64,000 nucleotides of DNA from DATFES01 sp035457725 (GTDB lineage Bacteria; Pseudomonadota; Alphaproteobacteria; CACIAM-22H2). The stretch covers positions 71,808 through 135,807 of the forward strand of contig DATIBC010000008.1 in assembly GCA_035457725.1 (NCBI GenBank). Direction: 5' to 3'. The translations under genes and the position numbers were made by a program. Below are positions 24,840 to 33,797 of this stretch, piece after piece (the stretch's first letter is position 1; every line of letters starts with the position of its first letter). The notes beneath the pieces are model-generated. The model was not told where the DNA came from, made no database searches, and was given only the letters and a program-made list of their open reading frames with translations.

Positions 24840-26165
24840 GTGGCGGGAAAACGGCTGCGCGACGGCTGCCCGCGCCATCTCCTCGACCCGATCGAGATCG
24901 CCAGCCGCGACGAGATTTCTGCGTTGCAGATCAAGCGGCTCAAATGGTCGTTGCGCCACGCCTACGCCAACGTGCCGCACTATCGCAAGAAGTTCGACGC
25001 CGTCGGCGTCCATCCCGACGACTTCAGGAGACTCGAGGATCTCGCCAAGTTTCCGTTCACGACCAAGGAGGATCTGCGAGCGACTTATCCGTTCGGCATG
25101 TTTGCCGTGCCGCGCCAGAAGGCGCTTCGCGTGCACGCATCGTCCGGAACCACCGGCAAGCCGACGGTGGTCGGCTACACCGCCAACGATCTCAAAATGT
25201 GGGCGGAGGTGGGCGCGCGCTCGATGCGCGCGGCCGGAGCACTTCCCGGCGACATCGTCCATGTCGCCTATGGCTACGGCCTGTTCACCGGCGGACTCGG
25301 TGCCCACTACGCCGCCGAGCGGCTCGGCTGCACGGTTATTCCGATGTCTGGGGGCCAGACGGAGCGGCAGGTGCAGCTCCTACAGGACTTCGCGGCCGAT
25401 GTCATCATGGTGACGCCGTCGTACATGCTGGCCATCGCCGACGAGTTTGCGAGGCAGGGTCTCGACGCGCGACGTTGCTCGCTCAAGGTCGGTATCCACG
25501 GCGCCGAGCCGTGGACCGATGCGATGCGCCTCGAGATCGAGGGGCGTTTCGCCATCGATGCGATCGATATTTACGGATTGTCGGAAGTGATAGGTCCCGG
25601 CGTTGCGAACGAATGCATTGAAACCAAGGACGGCCTCACGATCTGGGAGGATAACTTCTACCCGGAGGTCGTCGATCCGGCGGTGGGCGAACCGGTGGCC
25701 GACGGAATGATGGGAGAACTCGTCTTCACGTCGCTCAGCAAGGAGGCGCTGCCGGTGATTCGCTATCGAACGCGCGACCTGACGGCGCTGCTTCCGGGCA
25801 CGGCTCGCGCGATGCGCCGCATGGCGCGGATCACCGGGCGCACCGATGACATGTTGATCATCCGCGGCGTCAACGTTTTTCCCACGCAGATCGAGGAGCT
25901 CATCCTGAAGGACGCCCGGCTTGCGCCGCATTATGTGCTTGAGGTGAAACGTGAAAATCGACTGGATTCGCTCGACGTCGTGATCGAGATGAAGCCCGAG
26001 CACGCCGGACAGGGAGCGATCGAGGCCGAGGCCGCGGCGCGCCTCACGCAGCAGATCAAGTCGTTGGTCGGCATCACGGCCACCGTGCGGATCGCTCCGA
26101 TTGGCGGGATCGCACGCTCGATCGGCAAGGCCAAGCGCGTCATCGACCTTCGGCCGAAAGATTGA
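24840..26165 (+). CDS. paaK: Phenylacetate-CoA ligase-like AMP-forming enzyme
   Basis: A 441-residue adenylate-forming ligase that activates phenylacetate (or a related aromatic acid) to its CoA thioester. Motifs are HASSGTTGKPTVVGYT (P-loop), DIYGLSEVIGPG (A5), RYRTRDLTALLPG (A7/A8) and VNVFPTQIEELIL. The start is uncertain. GTG at 24840 gives normal family length, beginning just before PIEIASRDEISALQIKRLKW. An ATG at 24729 would add 37 strongly basic residues foreign to the family. It is 190 bp from the pseudogene and probably belongs with the paa genes upstream. Confidence 0.88.
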   Translation: MAGKRLRDGCPRHLLDPIEIASRDEISALQIKRLKWSLRHAYANVPHYRKKFDAVGVHPDDFRRLEDLAKFPFTTKEDLRATYPFGMFAVPRQKALRVHASSGTTGKPTVVGYTANDLKMWAEVGARSMRAAGALPGDIVHVAYGYGLFTGGLGAHYAAERLGCTVIPMSGGQTERQVQLLQDFAADVIMVTPSYMLAIADEFARQGLDARRCSLKVGIHGAEPWTDAMRLEIEGRFAIDAIDIYGLSEVIGPGVANECIETKDGLTIWEDNFYPEVVDPAVGEPVADGMMGELVFTSLSKEALPVIRYRTRDLTALLPGTARAMRRMARITGRTDDMLIIRGVNVFPTQIEELILKDARLAPHYVLEVKRENRLDSLDVVIEMKPEHAGQGAIEAEAAARLTQQIKSLVGITATVRIAPIGGIARSIGKAKRVIDLRPKD

Positions 26166-26193
26166 TCGGACGGCGAGCGGAGAGTTGCCCCCC

Positions 26194-27858
26194 TTGTCGA
26201 GTTTGACCCACCCGACCTATCCCTATCGCCGCTCCCCGGATCAGGACGCCGCGCGGGCCGCGCGGCACAAAGTAGCGGTCATCGGCGCGGGACCGGTCGG
26301 ACTGACGCTCGCCATAGACCTCGCGCGGCGCGGCGTAAGGGTGATCCTCCTCGACGACGACAATACCGTCAGCGTCGGTAGCCGCGCCATCTGCCATGCC
26401 AAACGAACGCTCGAGATATGGAGCCGGCTCGGTTGCGTCAAGCCGATGATGGCCAAGGGCGTCACTTGGCGGATGGGGAAGGTGTTCTTCCGCGATCGAC
26501 CGGTCTTCGGCTTCGACTTGATGCCGGAGGGCGGCAACGCTTTCCCTGCGTTCATCAATCTGCAGCAATATCACGTCGAGCGGATTCTGGTCGAAGCGGC
26601 GCTTGAGATCGACCGCATCGACATGCGTTGGAGCAATCGCGTTGTCGGCATAACGCCACGCACCGATGGGGCGAGCGTCGAGATCGAAACGCCCGGAGGC
26701 CCCTACGCGATCGACGTCGAGTGGCTCATCGCCTGCGACGGCGTTCGCAGCCCGGCGCGCAAAATGCTCGGACTCGATTTTCGCGGCAAGGTCTTCGAGG
26801 ACCGTTTCCTTATCGCCGACGTCAAGATGAAGGCTGATTTTCCAACCGAGCGCTGGTTCTGGTTTCAGCCGCCGTTCCACGCCGGCGGCTCCGCCCTGCT
26901 GCACAAGCAGGCGGACGATGTATGGCGCATCGACCTGCAACTTGGCTGGTCGACCGACCCGGAGGAAGAGAAGAAGCCGGAAAAGGTTATCCCGCGCCTC
27001 AGGTCGATGCTCGGGCCGCAGGCCAAGTTCGATCTCGAATGGGTCAGCGTGTACACGTTCCAATGCCGGCGGATGGAAAAGTTTCGCCACGGCCGCGTCA
27101 TCTTCGCCGGCGATGCGGCGCATCAGGTTTCGCCGTTTGGCGCGCGCGGCGGCAACTCCGGCGTCCAGGATGCCGACAATCTGGCCTGGAAACTCGCGGC
27201 CGTGATTTCCGGCGACGCGCCTGAAAGTCTAATCGATAGTTACGGCTCCGAGCGCGAGGCGGCGGCCGACGAGAACATTCGGCACTCGACGCGCAGCACC
27301 GATTTCATCACGCCCAAAGGCGATGCCAGTCGGCTGTTCCGCGACGCAGTGTTGAGCTTGGCACGAAATCACGCATTCGCGCGCCAAATGGTCAATAGCG
27401 GCCGATTGTCGACGGCGACCATTCTCGCCGATTCGCCGCTCAATACGCCCGACCGCGACGACTTCGAGGGTGGCGTGATCCCGGGAGCGCCCGCGGCCGA
27501 TGCGCCGGTGCGCTATGACGACGCACCCGGATGGCTGCTGGACGCAATCGACGGCGGATTTACCGGATTGTATTTCACCGACGGCGCGCCGTCTGCGAAT
27601 GTCGCCCGCGCCCTGGCTCAGCTCGCCGAGGGACCCGTACCCGTTCGCACCCTGGCGATCTCGCAGCGACCGGCCATGGCGCACGAAGGTCTTGGTCTCG
27701 TGGTCGACGTCGAGGGCCTGGCCGCACAACGCTATGGCGCGCGCGGCGGCACGTATTATCTCTTGCGTCCCGATCAGCACGTCACGGCGCGGTGGCGGGC
27801 GCCCGATCCAGCCGCCATCGCCGCGGCGCGCGAACGCGCATTGGCGCGAAAACCGTAA
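26194..27858 (+). CDS. FAD-dependent aromatic-ring monooxygenase (MhpA/PheA-like flavoprotein)
   Basis: A 554-residue class A flavin monooxygenase. The dinucleotide motif VAVIGAGPVGLTLAIDLA lies near residue 25, the DG motif in LIACDGVRSPARKMLG, and the GD motif in VIFAGDAAHQVSPFGARGGN with GVQDADNLAWKL. The C-terminal ~150 residues resemble the thioredoxin-like tail of phenol/3-hydroxyphenylpropionate hydroxylases. The start is probably the TTG at 26194, nine bases behind GGAGAG; a TTG at 26185 is possible and no ATG fits. It is followed directly by a DUF2783 gene, its usual partner. The substrate is not evident. Confidence 0.85.
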   Translation: MSSLTHPTYPYRRSPDQDAARAARHKVAVIGAGPVGLTLAIDLARRGVRVILLDDDNTVSVGSRAICHAKRTLEIWSRLGCVKPMMAKGVTWRMGKVFFRDRPVFGFDLMPEGGNAFPAFINLQQYHVERILVEAALEIDRIDMRWSNRVVGITPRTDGASVEIETPGGPYAIDVEWLIACDGVRSPARKMLGLDFRGKVFEDRFLIADVKMKADFPTERWFWFQPPFHAGGSALLHKQADDVWRIDLQLGWSTDPEEEKKPEKVIPRLRSMLGPQAKFDLEWVSVYTFQCRRMEKFRHGRVIFAGDAAHQVSPFGARGGNSGVQDADNLAWKLAAVISGDAPESLIDSYGSEREAAADENIRHSTRSTDFITPKGDASRLFRDAVLSLARNHAFARQMVNSGRLSTATILADSPLNTPDRDDFEGGVIPGAPAADAPVRYDDAPGWLLDAIDGGFTGLYFTDGAPSANVARALAQLAEGPVPVRTLAISQRPAMAHEGLGLVVDVEGLAAQRYGARGGTYYLLRPDQHVTARWRAPDPAAIAAARERALARKP

Positions 27859-27869
27859 AGGGTCATTCC

Positions 27870-28067
27870 ATGGCTGACACGCTCAACGCCGATCCCGGGT
27901 TAAGCGACCCCGACGAGCTATACGCATCGCTCATCGAAGCGCATCAAGGCCTGTCGTACGAAGAGAGCGCGGCGCTCAACGCCAAACTCGTCCTCTTGCT
28001 TGCAAACCACGTCGACGACGTCGGCGTCTTGCGACAGGCGATACGCGCCGCGTGCGAACCCGAATAA
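27870..28067 (+). CDS. DUF2783 family small protein
   Basis: A 65-residue acidic helical protein. The family pattern LSDPDELYASLIEAHQGLS, then EESAALNAKLVLLLANHV and a final Asp-x-x-x-Leu-x-x-Ala helix, is clear. DUF2783 genes regularly sit beside flavin monooxygenase and MBL-fold genes in alphaproteobacteria, so a role as accessory or small subunit is likely but unproven. It starts 11 bp after the monooxygenase stop. It ends 42 bp from the convergent MBL gene. I see no strong terminator in that gap. Confidence 0.8.
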   Translation: MADTLNADPGLSDPDELYASLIEAHQGLSYEESAALNAKLVLLLANHVDDVGVLRQAIRAACEPE

Positions 28068-28109
28068 GGCGTCCGCCATATTCTGGGCGATGCGTGGCAG
28101 GCGACGCTG

Positions 28110-29078
28110 CTAGTCCTGCAGGGACTTCCACATTGCGATGTCGCGCTCCGCTGTCCAGATTCGCGGGTGCGCGACGCCTTTCGCTTCGTCATAGGCGCGC
28201 GACACGCAAAACGGCATGCAATGCTCAAAGATCACCCATTTGCCGTAGTTTTTGGCCATCGCAGCATACGTCGCGTCATAGACCTGCTTGAGCGATTTGC
28301 CCGCGCGCACGCCCTTACGCGCGTAGGCCAAAAGCTCGGTGACGAATTTTCGCGTGCCGATGATCGCCCGGTCGCACGCGGCGGGCGACATCAATGGCTC
28401 GCCCCGCCCGGGAACCAGCTTTTTTGCCTTGAGCCGACGCAGGCGCTCGAGCGTTCGCGGCCACTCTTCGAGCTGCGCGTCGCCGCAATAAGGTGTCGCG
28501 CCCATCTCGACCAGATCGCCGGCGAACAGCACGCGCTCCCTCGGCAACCAGGCGACGCTGTCGCCTTTGGTGTGTCCGGCGCCGAGGTGCATCAGCCGGA
28601 CCTCGGTACGGCCGATGTATATGGTGAGCTCGCGCTCGAAAACGATGTTCGGCCAAGTCAAGCCCGGGATGCTGTCGACGTCCTGGAAAAGCCGGGGAAA
28701 GCGCTCGACTTCCGATTTGAAATCCTGCGCTCCGCGCTCTTCGATCAGCTCGTACGTGCCTCGGCTGGCGACGACGTTTGGGGCGCCGTATCCCGAGGCG
28801 CCCAGGACTCTCACGGCATGGTAATGCGTGAGCACGACGTATTTGATCGGCTTGTCGGTGACCTTACGGATATGCGCCACCAATTCGCGCGCCATGCTGG
28901 GCGTCGCGCGCGCATCGATCACCATCACGCCATCGTCGCCAACGATCACGCCGGAATTCGGATCGCCCTCGGCGGTCAAGCAGTAGGCGTTGTCGGCAAG
29001 CTTGGCGAACGTCGCCTTCTTTTCGACGAGGTCGCCTCGGCTGGCGAATTGTTTCGCGGGGGTTACGCTGCTTTCCAT
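28110..29078 (-). CDS. MBL-fold hydrolase with degenerate metal site
   Basis: A 322-residue metallo-beta-lactamase-fold protein. The metal loop reads THYHAVR (His85, His87) where HxHxDH is usual, so the Asp-His of the second metal site is replaced by Val89-Arg90. His169 (GAGHTKGD) and Asp188 (FAGDLVEMG) are retained. The later PGHG is PGRG. A mononuclear site or a changed role is therefore likely. The ATG at 29078 follows AAGGTGATC. It lies 16 bp after livF on the same strand and faces the monooxygenase/DUF2783 pair. Confidence 0.85.
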   Translation of the reverse strand: MESSVTPAKQFASRGDLVEKKATFAKLADNAYCLTAEGDPNSGVIVGDDGVMVIDARATPSMARELVAHIRKVTDKPIKYVVLTHYHAVRVLGASGYGAPNVVASRGTYELIEERGAQDFKSEVERFPRLFQDVDSIPGLTWPNIVFERELTIYIGRTEVRLMHLGAGHTKGDSVAWLPRERVLFAGDLVEMGATPYCGDAQLEEWPRTLERLRRLKAKKLVPGRGEPLMSPAACDRAIIGTRKFVTELLAYARKGVRAGKSLKQVYDATYAAMAKNYGKWVIFEHCMPFCVSRAYDEAKGVAHPRIWTAERDIAMWKSLQD

Positions 29079-29094
29079 GGCGATCACCTTTGGC

Positions 29095-29823
29095 TCATAC
29101 GCCGAGATAGGCCCGTCGTACGCGTTCGTTGGCGAGCAGGGCCGGCCCCGCATCCTGCATCACGATGCGGCCCGTCTCCAAGACATAGCCGCGATCGGCG
29201 ATCGAGAGCGCCGCGTGCGCGTTCTGCTCGACGAGAAAAATCGTCGTACCGGCCGCCTTGAGCCGCTTGATCGCCGCGAAGATCTCCTCGACCAAGAGCG
29301 GCGCCAAGCCCATGCTCGGCTCGTCAAGCAGCAACAAGCGAGGCCGCGACATCAGCGCGCGGCCGATCGCCAGCATCTGCTGCTGGCCGCCCGAGAGCGT
29401 GCCGGCGGGCTGACGGCGCTTCTCGCTCAATACCGGGAACATCGCGTAGACCCGCTCGATTTCCTGCGCCGCTTCCCGTTGGCTACGCGTGTACGCGCCG
29501 AGCGCCAGGTTGTCGGCCACCGATAGCGGCCCGAAGACCAGTCGACCCTCGGGAACCTGGGCGATTCCGCCGCGGACGCGTTGACTTGGCGGCATTCGCG
29601 TGACGTCGAGGCCTGCGAAGCGGATCGTGCCCGACGAGGCTGGATGCACGCCCGAGATGGTGCGAAGCAGCGTGGTCTTTCCCGCGCCGTTGCCGCCGAC
29701 CAGCGCCAGTAATTCTCCCTCGCTTACGGCGAGATCGATTCCTTTCAACGCCTGTATGCGGCCATAGTGCGTGGTAAGCGCGCTTACCTCGAGCAACATG
29801 CTCGGCGGGCCCTGTTTCGTCAT
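29095..29823 (-). CDS. livF: Branched-chain amino-acid-type ABC transporter ATP-binding protein LivF
   Basis: A 242-residue ABC ATPase with Walker A GGNGAGKTT, signature LSGGQQQMLAIGRALM and Walker B LLLLDEPSMGLAP. The shape is that of LivF, the smaller of the two ATPases of the hydrophobic amino-acid (HAAT) importers. Its ATG overlaps the livG stop (ATGA). It is the last transporter gene before the MBL hydrolase. Given the aromatic-catabolism neighbours, the transported compound may be an aromatic acid rather than an amino acid; that is inference. Confidence 0.94.
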   Translation of the reverse strand: MTKQGPPSMLLEVSALTTHYGRIQALKGIDLAVSEGELLALVGGNGAGKTTLLRTISGVHPASSGTIRFAGLDVTRMPPSQRVRGGIAQVPEGRLVFGPLSVADNLALGAYTRSQREAAQEIERVYAMFPVLSEKRRQPAGTLSGGQQQMLAIGRALMSRPRLLLLDEPSMGLAPLLVEEIFAAIKRLKAAGTTIFLVEQNAHAALSIADRGYVLETGRIVMQDAGPALLANERVRRAYLGV

Positions 29824-30590
29824 CCCGTCTGCGCTCCGGCGCCGAGATAAGCGCGGATGACAGCCGGGTGGACGCGCACCTCGCTTGCCGTACCTTCGGC
29901 TAGGCGCCGGCCATGATCGAGGACCAGGATATGGTCCGACACGCCCATCACCAGCTTCATGTCGTGCTCGACCAGGACCACGGTCGTACCGAACGCGGCG
30001 ATTCGTTGGATGAGGGCGTCGATCTCCGACGTCTCCTTCGGGTTGAGGCCGGCGGCTGGTTCGTCGAGCAGGAGAATTTTGGGCTCGGTGGCGAGCGCGC
30101 GGGCAATCTCGAGGCGTTTCAGCGCGCCATACGGCATGGCATCGGCGTCGGCATCGAGATAAGCCTCGAGGCCAACCGAGACCATCAGCTCGCGAGCGGC
30201 AGCGCGGGCGGCGCGATTGGCGCGCACGACCGACGGCAAGTGAAGCAGCGACGGCAATAAACGGGCATCGACATGGAGATGGCGGCCTGCCATGACGTTC
30301 TCGAGCGCCGTCATGTTGAAGAATATTTGCAGGTTCTGGAAGGTCCGCGCTATGCCGAGCTGCGCCCTTCCGGCGGGAGGCAATGCCGTCACGTCCTCGC
30401 CAGCGAATTCGATACGGCCGGCGGTCGGTGCGTATAGGCCGGTAATCAGGTTGAACAGCGTCGTTTTTCCCGCGCCGTTGGGCCCGATGATCGAGTGAAT
30501 GCGTCCTGCCTCGATCACGAAGGTCAAGTCGGCCACGGCGACGACGCCGCCGAACTCCTTGCTCAAGCCCTTAACCGAGAGGACGCTCAT
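29820..30590 (-). CDS. livG: Branched-chain amino-acid-type ABC transporter ATP-binding protein LivG
   Basis: A 256-residue ABC ATPase with Walker A GPNGAGKTTLF, Walker B ILLLDEPAAGLNP and the long LivG-type tail ending VIRAYLGAG. The signature region reads MPYGALKRLEIARALA instead of LSYGQQRRLEIARALA, so the usual Gln is missing. The start is the ATG at 30590. A perfect GGAGGT (30595-30600) precedes it and it overlaps the livM TGA as ATGA. The ATG twelve bases earlier has no site. Confidence 0.94.
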   Translation of the reverse strand: MSVLSVKGLSKEFGGVVAVADLTFVIEAGRIHSIIGPNGAGKTTLFNLITGLYAPTAGRIEFAGEDVTALPPAGRAQLGIARTFQNLQIFFNMTALENVMAGRHLHVDARLLPSLLHLPSVVRANRAARAAARELMVSVGLEAYLDADADAMPYGALKRLEIARALATEPKILLLDEPAAGLNPKETSEIDALIQRIAAFGTTVVLVEHDMKLVMGVSDHILVLDHGRRLAEGTASEVRVHPAVIRAYLGAGAQTG

Positions 30591-31528
30591 CGCGACCTCC
30601 ATCCGAGCATCTCCGACAACGTGGGAACAAGTCCGCGCGGCATGAAGATCATGACGCCGATAAGGATGGCGCCGAGCATGACGTGCTTATAGTCATGGAA
30701 TCCCGCCAGCGCCTGTGGCAGGGCGGTCAGGATCGCCGCGCCGACCACCGCACCGAACGTCGATGCCATGCCGCCGAGGACGACCATGGTGACGAGCTCG
30801 ATCGAGCGCAGGAATCCGGCTTCGATCGGCGTCACGAACCGCTCGGCATGCGCGAACAGCGAGCCGGCAATACTGGCGACGACGGCCGAGACGACGAAGA
30901 TCCGCGCCTTGTAACGAGCGGTGTCGATACCGATCGTCGTCGCGGCGATTTCGGAGCCGTGCAGCGCACGCAGCGCCCTGCCGACACCCGAATCGATGAC
31001 ATTGAGCGACAGCCAAACCGTGAACAGCAGCCCGCCACCGACGATCCAGTACCAGTCGCGCAGCTGCGTGATCCGCCACTCGCCCAGCGCGAACGCCGGT
31101 ACGGTCGTCCCGTCGGGACCGCCAGTGATGTCGAGCTCCCGGTTAAGGACGATCGAAATGATGATCCCTAGGCCAAGCGTCGCCATCGCCAGATAATGGC
31201 CGCGTAGACGGAGAATCGGCCGCGCCACGACGAAGGCGAGAACTCCGACGCCAGTGGCGCCAGCAAGCATGGCCAGCGGCGCCGGCACGCCGAGGCGGCG
31301 CGTCAGCAGCGCCGACGCATAGGCGCCGAGGGCGAAAAACCCGGCATGGCCCAGGCTGATCTGGCCGGCGTATCCGATCAGCAGGTTAAGCCCAACGCAA
31401 ACGATGGCGTTGAGGCCAATTTTTACCGCGACATCGAAGTAGAAATTGTTCGGCAGAAGCAGCGGCAGAACGGCGACGACAGCCGCCAGCGCCACGAGGC
31501 CGCCCCAGCGCGATCGCCCTTCGCTCAT
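30587..31528 (-). CDS. livM: Branched-chain amino-acid-type ABC transporter permease LivM
   Basis: A 313-residue inner-membrane permease with eight to ten hydrophobic segments. The LivM signature GLNLLIGYAGQISLGHAGFFALGAY comes early. The cytoplasmic coupling loop RALRALHGSEIAATTIGID is in the middle and VVLGGMASTFGAVVGAAILT near the end. It pairs with LivH to form the channel. It lies 7 bp after livH and overlaps livG by 4 bp. Confidence 0.94.
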   Translation of the reverse strand: MSEGRSRWGGLVALAAVVAVLPLLLPNNFYFDVAVKIGLNAIVCVGLNLLIGYAGQISLGHAGFFALGAYASALLTRRLGVPAPLAMLAGATGVGVLAFVVARPILRLRGHYLAMATLGLGIIISIVLNRELDITGGPDGTTVPAFALGEWRITQLRDWYWIVGGGLLFTVWLSLNVIDSGVGRALRALHGSEIAATTIGIDTARYKARIFVVSAVVASIAGSLFAHAERFVTPIEAGFLRSIELVTMVVLGGMASTFGAVVGAAILTALPQALAGFHDYKHVMLGAILIGVMIFMPRGLVPTLSEMLGWRSR

Positions 31529-31535
31529 CGTCCGA

Positions 31536-32426
31536 TCAAACCCGCTCGACCCCGGGGCCGCCGAACAACCCGGTGGGTCGGAAGAAGAGTACCGCGAGGA
31601 TGATCACGAACGCCACGGCGTCCTGATAGGCGGACGAAACGTAGCCGCCAGCCATCGCTTCGGCGATGCCGAGCGTCAGCCCACCGGCGACAGCGCCAAA
31701 CGGGTTGCCGATGCCGCCGAGAATCGCCGCGGCGAACCCCTTGAGGCCGAGCATGATCCCGACGTCATAGCGGGTCAGCGTGATGGGAGCGGTGAGCACG
31801 CCGGCGAGCGCGCCAAGCGCCGCCGCGACCCCGAAGCTCACCAAGAGCGTCGTGCGCACGTCGATGCCGACGAGCTGCGCGGCGAGCCGATTATGCGAGG
31901 TGGCCAACATCGCCTTGCCGAGCCGCGTGCGGTCGAAAAACCATTTGAGCGCCGTCACGACGACGGCTAGGACGCCGAAGATCCACAGGCTTTGCGGCGT
32001 CAACGTAGCTCCAAACACGTCGATCGGCTCGTTGCCCGAGAAGGACGGCAGGACGAAATCGCGCTTGCCCAGCGACACCTCGACCACGCCGCGGACGAAA
32101 ATCGACGCACCAATGGTGATGATGATGATCGTCACCACCGACGCTCCGCCGGGCCGCGACTGCGCCGGCTCAATGGCGAATTTCTGTAAGCCCAACCCGA
32201 CGAGTGCGGTAACGGCGATCGCCACGGGAATGGCGACGACCACCGGCATGATGCCGGCGGTCAGCGCCAGGTACACCGTCACCATACCGCCAAGCATGAC
32301 GAACTCGCCTTGCGCGAAATTGATGACGTGGCTCGCGTTGTAGATCATCGCGAAGCCGATGCCGACCAGCGCGTAGATCGATCCGCGCGTCAAGCCCGAG
32401 AACAGGAACTGCAGGAATTCGTCCAC
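31536..32426 (-). CDS. livH: Branched-chain amino-acid-type ABC transporter permease LivH
   Basis: A 296-residue permease. It begins with FSGLTRGSIYALVGIGFAMI and NASHVINFAQGEFVMLGG, the LivH N-terminal pattern. The coupling helix (KAMLATSHNRLAAQLVGID) and the FAAAILGGIGNPFGAVAGG segment follow. Multiple hydrophobic helices span the whole length. It follows the substrate-binding protein gene after a 95-bp spacer that holds a strong hairpin. Confidence 0.94.
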   Translation of the reverse strand: MDEFLQFLFSGLTRGSIYALVGIGFAMIYNASHVINFAQGEFVMLGGMVTVYLALTAGIMPVVVAIPVAIAVTALVGLGLQKFAIEPAQSRPGGASVVTIIIITIGASIFVRGVVEVSLGKRDFVLPSFSGNEPIDVFGATLTPQSLWIFGVLAVVVTALKWFFDRTRLGKAMLATSHNRLAAQLVGIDVRTTLLVSFGVAAALGALAGVLTAPITLTRYDVGIMLGLKGFAAAILGGIGNPFGAVAGGLTLGIAEAMAGGYVSSAYQDAVAFVIILAVLFFRPTGLFGGPGVERV

Positions 32427-32468
32427 TTGCGCCCGCCGATTCTGCCCGAGACCGTGGGCCGAAGCGCC

Positions 32469-32496
32469 GAGGGCGGGCCGACATCGGCCCGCCCTC
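32469..32496 (-). promoter_or_regulatory. Strong intercistronic hairpin between livK and livH
   Basis: A perfect 13-base inverted repeat, GAGGGCGGGCCGA / TCGGCCCGCCCTC, separated by two bases. It lies 26 bp after the binding-protein stop and 42 bp before the livH start. No U-run follows on the minus strand. Hairpins at this place in binding-protein operons usually stabilise the upstream message or attenuate read-through, so that the binding protein is made in excess over the permeases. That role is inferred here. Confidence 0.6.
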
Positions 32497-32521
32497 CATC
32501 GCCGCGCCGTCGCCGGCGCGG

Positions 32522-33685
32522 TTACTCGATCAGATTCCAGTCGTTGTTGCGTATCTCGACCATCTTGAATGAATCCAGCGTCAGGCCGAGATGGTCGGCC
32601 GCGGTCACGTTATAGATACCATCAGTGCCGACGAAGTCCTTGGTCTGCTCGATCGCGTCGCGCACTTTGGCCTTGTCCACCGAGTTGGCGCGCTTGACGG
32701 CGTCGATATAGAGATGCAGGCCGTCGAAGGCATGGCCGCCGAAGGTCGATATGTCCTCGTTGTACGCCTCCTTGTAGGCACGCGCGTAGCCGATCGAGAC
32801 GGCGCGTTGACGGTCGCCCTCGGGCAACTGATCGGCGACGAGCAGCGCCGCCGCCGGTAACCGCACGCCTTCCGCCGCCCCTTGCGCGCCGGTGATGAAC
32901 TGTTTTGCGGCGACTCCGTGATTGAAATAGAATGGAATGTTGGTCATCCCGAGCTGTTTCCAGTTACGCACCGTAAGTGAGGTCGGAGCGCCGAAGCCGC
33001 AGCCGACAATGGCCTGAACGCCGGGCGCGCTGCGAATCTTGGTGAGCTGCGGAGTCATGTCGGTGTCGCTCGCCGCGTAGGTCTCGTCGGCGACGATCTT
33101 TACGCCGAATTTCGGCGCCTCGGCGGCGGCTTCCTTGCGGCACGACTGGTCGAAGCCCCCCGAGCCGGCGATTACGGCGACATTGGTGATCCCGCGCTTC
33201 TTCATGTCGCCGTAGATCTTTTGCACCGCCATGCGGTCCGAGTGGGGCATCTTGAACACCCACTTCTTGACCGGCTCGACGATCACGCTGGCGCCGGCCA
33301 GCGAGATGAAGGGAATCCTTGCCTCCTCGACCAGCGGCACCATCGCCATGGTCTCACCGGTGGTGGTGCCGCCGACGATGCCGTCGACCTTGTCTTCTTC
33401 AATGAGCCGCCGCGCGAAGGTCACCGCCTGGCGCGCGTCGCCGCCGGTGTCGTAAATGATCACCTGCAGCGGACGGCCGAGCACGCCGCCGGCCTTGTTG
33501 ATGCGATCCACATAAAGACGCAGCGTCTTGGCTTCGGGATCGCCGAGAAACGACGCCGGTCCAGTGATCGCCAGCGGCGCGCCGATCTTGATCGGCTGCT
33601 GTGCGAGTGCCGCTGCACCATCGAGGGCTAGGGCAGCCAATGCAGCAATGGCTAGTCCGGTGCGAACAAATCCCCATCGCTTCAT
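32522..33685 (-). CDS. Periplasmic substrate-binding protein of the Liv-type ABC importer
   Basis: A 387-residue type I periplasmic binding protein. The signal peptide (MKRWGFVRTGLAIAALAALAL, then an AALAQ cleavage region) precedes a start typical of the HAAT family: IKIGAPLAITGPASFLG. GGTTTGETMAMVPLVEEARI marks the first lobe. The start is the ATG at 33685, with GGGAGGA nine bases upstream. The open frame extending to 33943 is a shadow of queF. It is the first liv gene, so it and the hairpin set the expression ratio. The ligand is unknown; the adjacent aromatic genes suggest an aromatic or related acid. Confidence 0.93.
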   Translation of the reverse strand: MKRWGFVRTGLAIAALAALALDGAAALAQQPIKIGAPLAITGPASFLGDPEAKTLRLYVDRINKAGGVLGRPLQVIIYDTGGDARQAVTFARRLIEEDKVDGIVGGTTTGETMAMVPLVEEARIPFISLAGASVIVEPVKKWVFKMPHSDRMAVQKIYGDMKKRGITNVAVIAGSGGFDQSCRKEAAAEAPKFGVKIVADETYAASDTDMTPQLTKIRSAPGVQAIVGCGFGAPTSLTVRNWKQLGMTNIPFYFNHGVAAKQFITGAQGAAEGVRLPAAALLVADQLPEGDRQRAVSIGYARAYKEAYNEDISTFGGHAFDGLHLYIDAVKRANSVDKAKVRDAIEQTKDFVGTDGIYNVTAADHLGLTLDSFKMVEIRNNDWNLIE

Positions 33686-33797
33686 CCTCTTCGTCCTCCC
33701 ATGGCGTTTCGTCGGCCTTGTTCGATTTGTAGATAAATCCCGGCGATGCGTCCATGCGATTGTGGCAGCCACCGCGCGCTGAACGGCGCGATTGCCG

